From Nitrospira sp. (GTDB lineage Bacteria > UBA9089 > CG2-30-40-21 > SBAY01): a DNA stretch of 14,402 nt. Location: NCBI GenBank assembly GCA_005239945.1, contig SBAY01000154.1, positions 1-14,402 on the forward strand, given 5' to 3'. The first letter of the stretch is position 1. Every line of letters starts with the position of its first letter. Below the pieces are notes generated by a model, which saw only the letters and a program-made list of their open reading frames with translations, searched no databases and was not told the DNA's origin. Positions 13,742 to 14,402 of the stretch are shown piece after piece. The position numbers and the translations under genes were made by a program.

Positions 13742-14183
13742 CCAAATTTGCCCTGGCAATTTTCGAATACGGTATCTTAAAAATGTTATTGTCCATACAA
13801 ACAATAACCTCGTCATTCTCAAAACCAAGTAATTCCCCTTTAAAATTCCTTCTTTCCTGATACAGGACAGAAGTAGTTATTTTACATTGTTTGCCTTTAA
13901 AGCGAATAAAGTCTTTTTCTTTGACTAAAGGGCGGTCAAGCCCCGGAGAGGAAACCTCCAAATGATACCTTTCGGAGATAATCGAGGTATGGTCTAATGC
14001 CCTACTGAGCATCTTGCTGACCATAACGCAATCATCCAAGGTTATCTCTCCTTCTTTATCAATAAGTATCCTTAACCTCCCATTACCCTTAGTCGTGAAA
14101 TAATCTATCAAGACCAATTCCATATTCAATGAATCTAATATTGGAAGAAGTAGTTTTTCGATTTGCTTGATTGTCTTACTCAT
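13731..14183 (-). CDS. rimP: Ribosome maturation factor RimP
   Basis: The 150-residue protein is needed for 30S subunit maturation. The N-terminal alpha/beta domain has LRILIDKEGEITLDDC (37-52) and the signature LEVSSPGLDRPL (75-86) with KEKDF; the C-terminal SH3-like barrel (about 92-150) contains RFKGKQCKI and the KIPYSKIARANL ending. It is first in the operon, directly before nusA, the near-universal arrangement. AAAGGAT lies about 9 bases before ATG 14183. The C-terminal GF and stop codon coincide with the edge of the palindromic element, so the native tail may have been clipped by a few residues. The leader carries a terminator-like hairpin. Confidence 0.96.
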   Translation of the reverse strand: MSKTIKQIEKLLLPILDSLNMELVLIDYFTTKGNGRLRILIDKEGEITLDDCVMVSKMLSRALDHTSIISERYHLEVSSPGLDRPLVKEKDFIRFKGKQCKITTSVLYQERRNFKGELLGFENDEVIVCMDNNIFKIPYSKIARANLVGF

Positions 14184-14205
14184 TGTCTAAAATCCTTTTA
14201 TTAAC

Positions 14206-14229
14206 AAAAAAGTGGGTTGTTTGCCCACT
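14206..14229 (-). terminator. Intrinsic terminator-like hairpin in the rimP operon leader (possible attenuator)
   Basis: On the minus strand AGTGGG (14229-14224) pairs with CCCACT (14216-14211) around a 7-base loop CAAACAA and is followed immediately by a run of Ts (14211-14206). It lies between the operon promoter (start point near 14250) and the rimP start at 14183, so it would terminate the operon's own transcripts. A weak, 6-bp stem is the type expected to depend on NusA, which the operon encodes. Confidence 0.7.
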
Positions 14230-14257
14230 CTTTTCTCAAAGGGTTTCTCTTGATTAT

Positions 14258-14287
14258 ATATTATCATAAAACCGGTTAAAATGTCAA
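14258..14287 (-). promoter_or_regulatory. Promoter of the rimP-nusA-infB operon
   Basis: TTGACA (14287-14282) and TAATAT (14263-14258) lie 18 bases apart on the minus strand, with TG one base before the -10 (extended -10). A run of nine As (14298-14290) upstream resembles an UP element. The start point would be near 14250, giving a leader of about 65 bases. The 98-bp repeat ends 16 bases upstream of the -35, the same distance as at the left end of the window. Confidence 0.75.
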
Positions 14288-14303
14288 GGTTTTTTTTTGG
14301 TAA

Positions 14304-14401
14304 GCAGTTCTGAAGAGTAAATTTTCAGGGTTCTTCTTTTTAAGGTAGGATTCGGGGACAAGATGGTATGTTAATTTAAAAAGGGTAGGCTTCGCCTGTG
14401 T
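14304..14401. repeat. Right copy of the 98-bp inverted repeat
   Basis: Exact reverse complement of 1-98. It lies immediately upstream of the rimP operon promoter. The window ends with it, so whether the element extends further cannot be seen. Confidence 0.9.
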
Positions 14402-14402
14402 C

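Noticed and set aside
1..14402. Linear plasmid or phage with terminal inverted repeats
   Set aside because: The content is chromosomal housekeeping genes with no replication, partition or structural genes; the repeats are more likely a dispersed element or contig-breaking repeat.

Overview
The window is an AT-rich stretch (14.4 kb) of a bacterial chromosome. It is full of core housekeeping genes, so it is not a plasmid, phage or accessory island. Gene content and order (rimP-nusA-infB-ylxP/DUF503-rbfA-nrnA, and yicC-gmk-coaBC) are widespread in bacteria. The protein sequences look like those of an uncultivated, moderately AT-rich lineage, but I cannot name the phylum from sequence alone. No tRNA, rRNA, CRISPR array, transposase or phage gene is visible.

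Layout. (1) 1-98 is a repeat whose exact inverted copy closes the window at 14304-14401. (2) A strong promoter and a family 2 glycosyltransferase read rightward (154-900). (3) A cloverleaf-shaped inverted repeat (929-1040) separates it from a convergent, membrane-anchored TPR plus beta-propeller protein (3898-1052, minus). (4) At 3905-4006 two back-to-back sigma70-type promoters and a perfect 64-bp palindrome divide that gene from the rightward operon yicC-gmk-coaBC (4017-6779). (5) Convergent to that operon is a long leftward operon running from a promoter at 14287-14258 through rimP, nusA, infB, ylxP-like DUF503, rbfA and nrnA to a PocR-GAF-HD-GYP cyclic-di-GMP phosphodiesterase (ends 6816). 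A terminator-like hairpin sits in the leader before rimP.

How the genes work together. The leftward operon is the transcription/translation module: 30S maturation (RimP, RbfA), elongation and termination control (NusA), initiation (IF-2), turnover of short RNA and pAp (NrnA), with a second-messenger phosphodiesterase at its tail. The rightward operon joins an endoribonuclease (YicC), GMP kinase and the bifunctional coenzyme A enzyme CoaBC.

The most unusual feature is the density and behaviour of small palindromic elements. Nearly every intergenic gap holds a different palindrome. In several gaps, removing the palindrome and one copy of a short flanking direct repeat recreates a compact operon junction (stop codon overlapping the Shine-Dalgarno sequence, or a GTGA stop/start overlap). 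This suggests recurrent insertion of short mobile palindromes exactly at operon junctions. A separate 15-bp palindrome (CAGGTTTWWAACCTG type) sits inside two protein-coding genes, singly or in 18-bp tandem arrays, and is read in all three phases without creating a stop. This resembles the protein-coding palindromic elements known from Rickettsia. Two promoters also place their start points at or within a few bases of the initiation codon, suggesting leaderless mRNAs.
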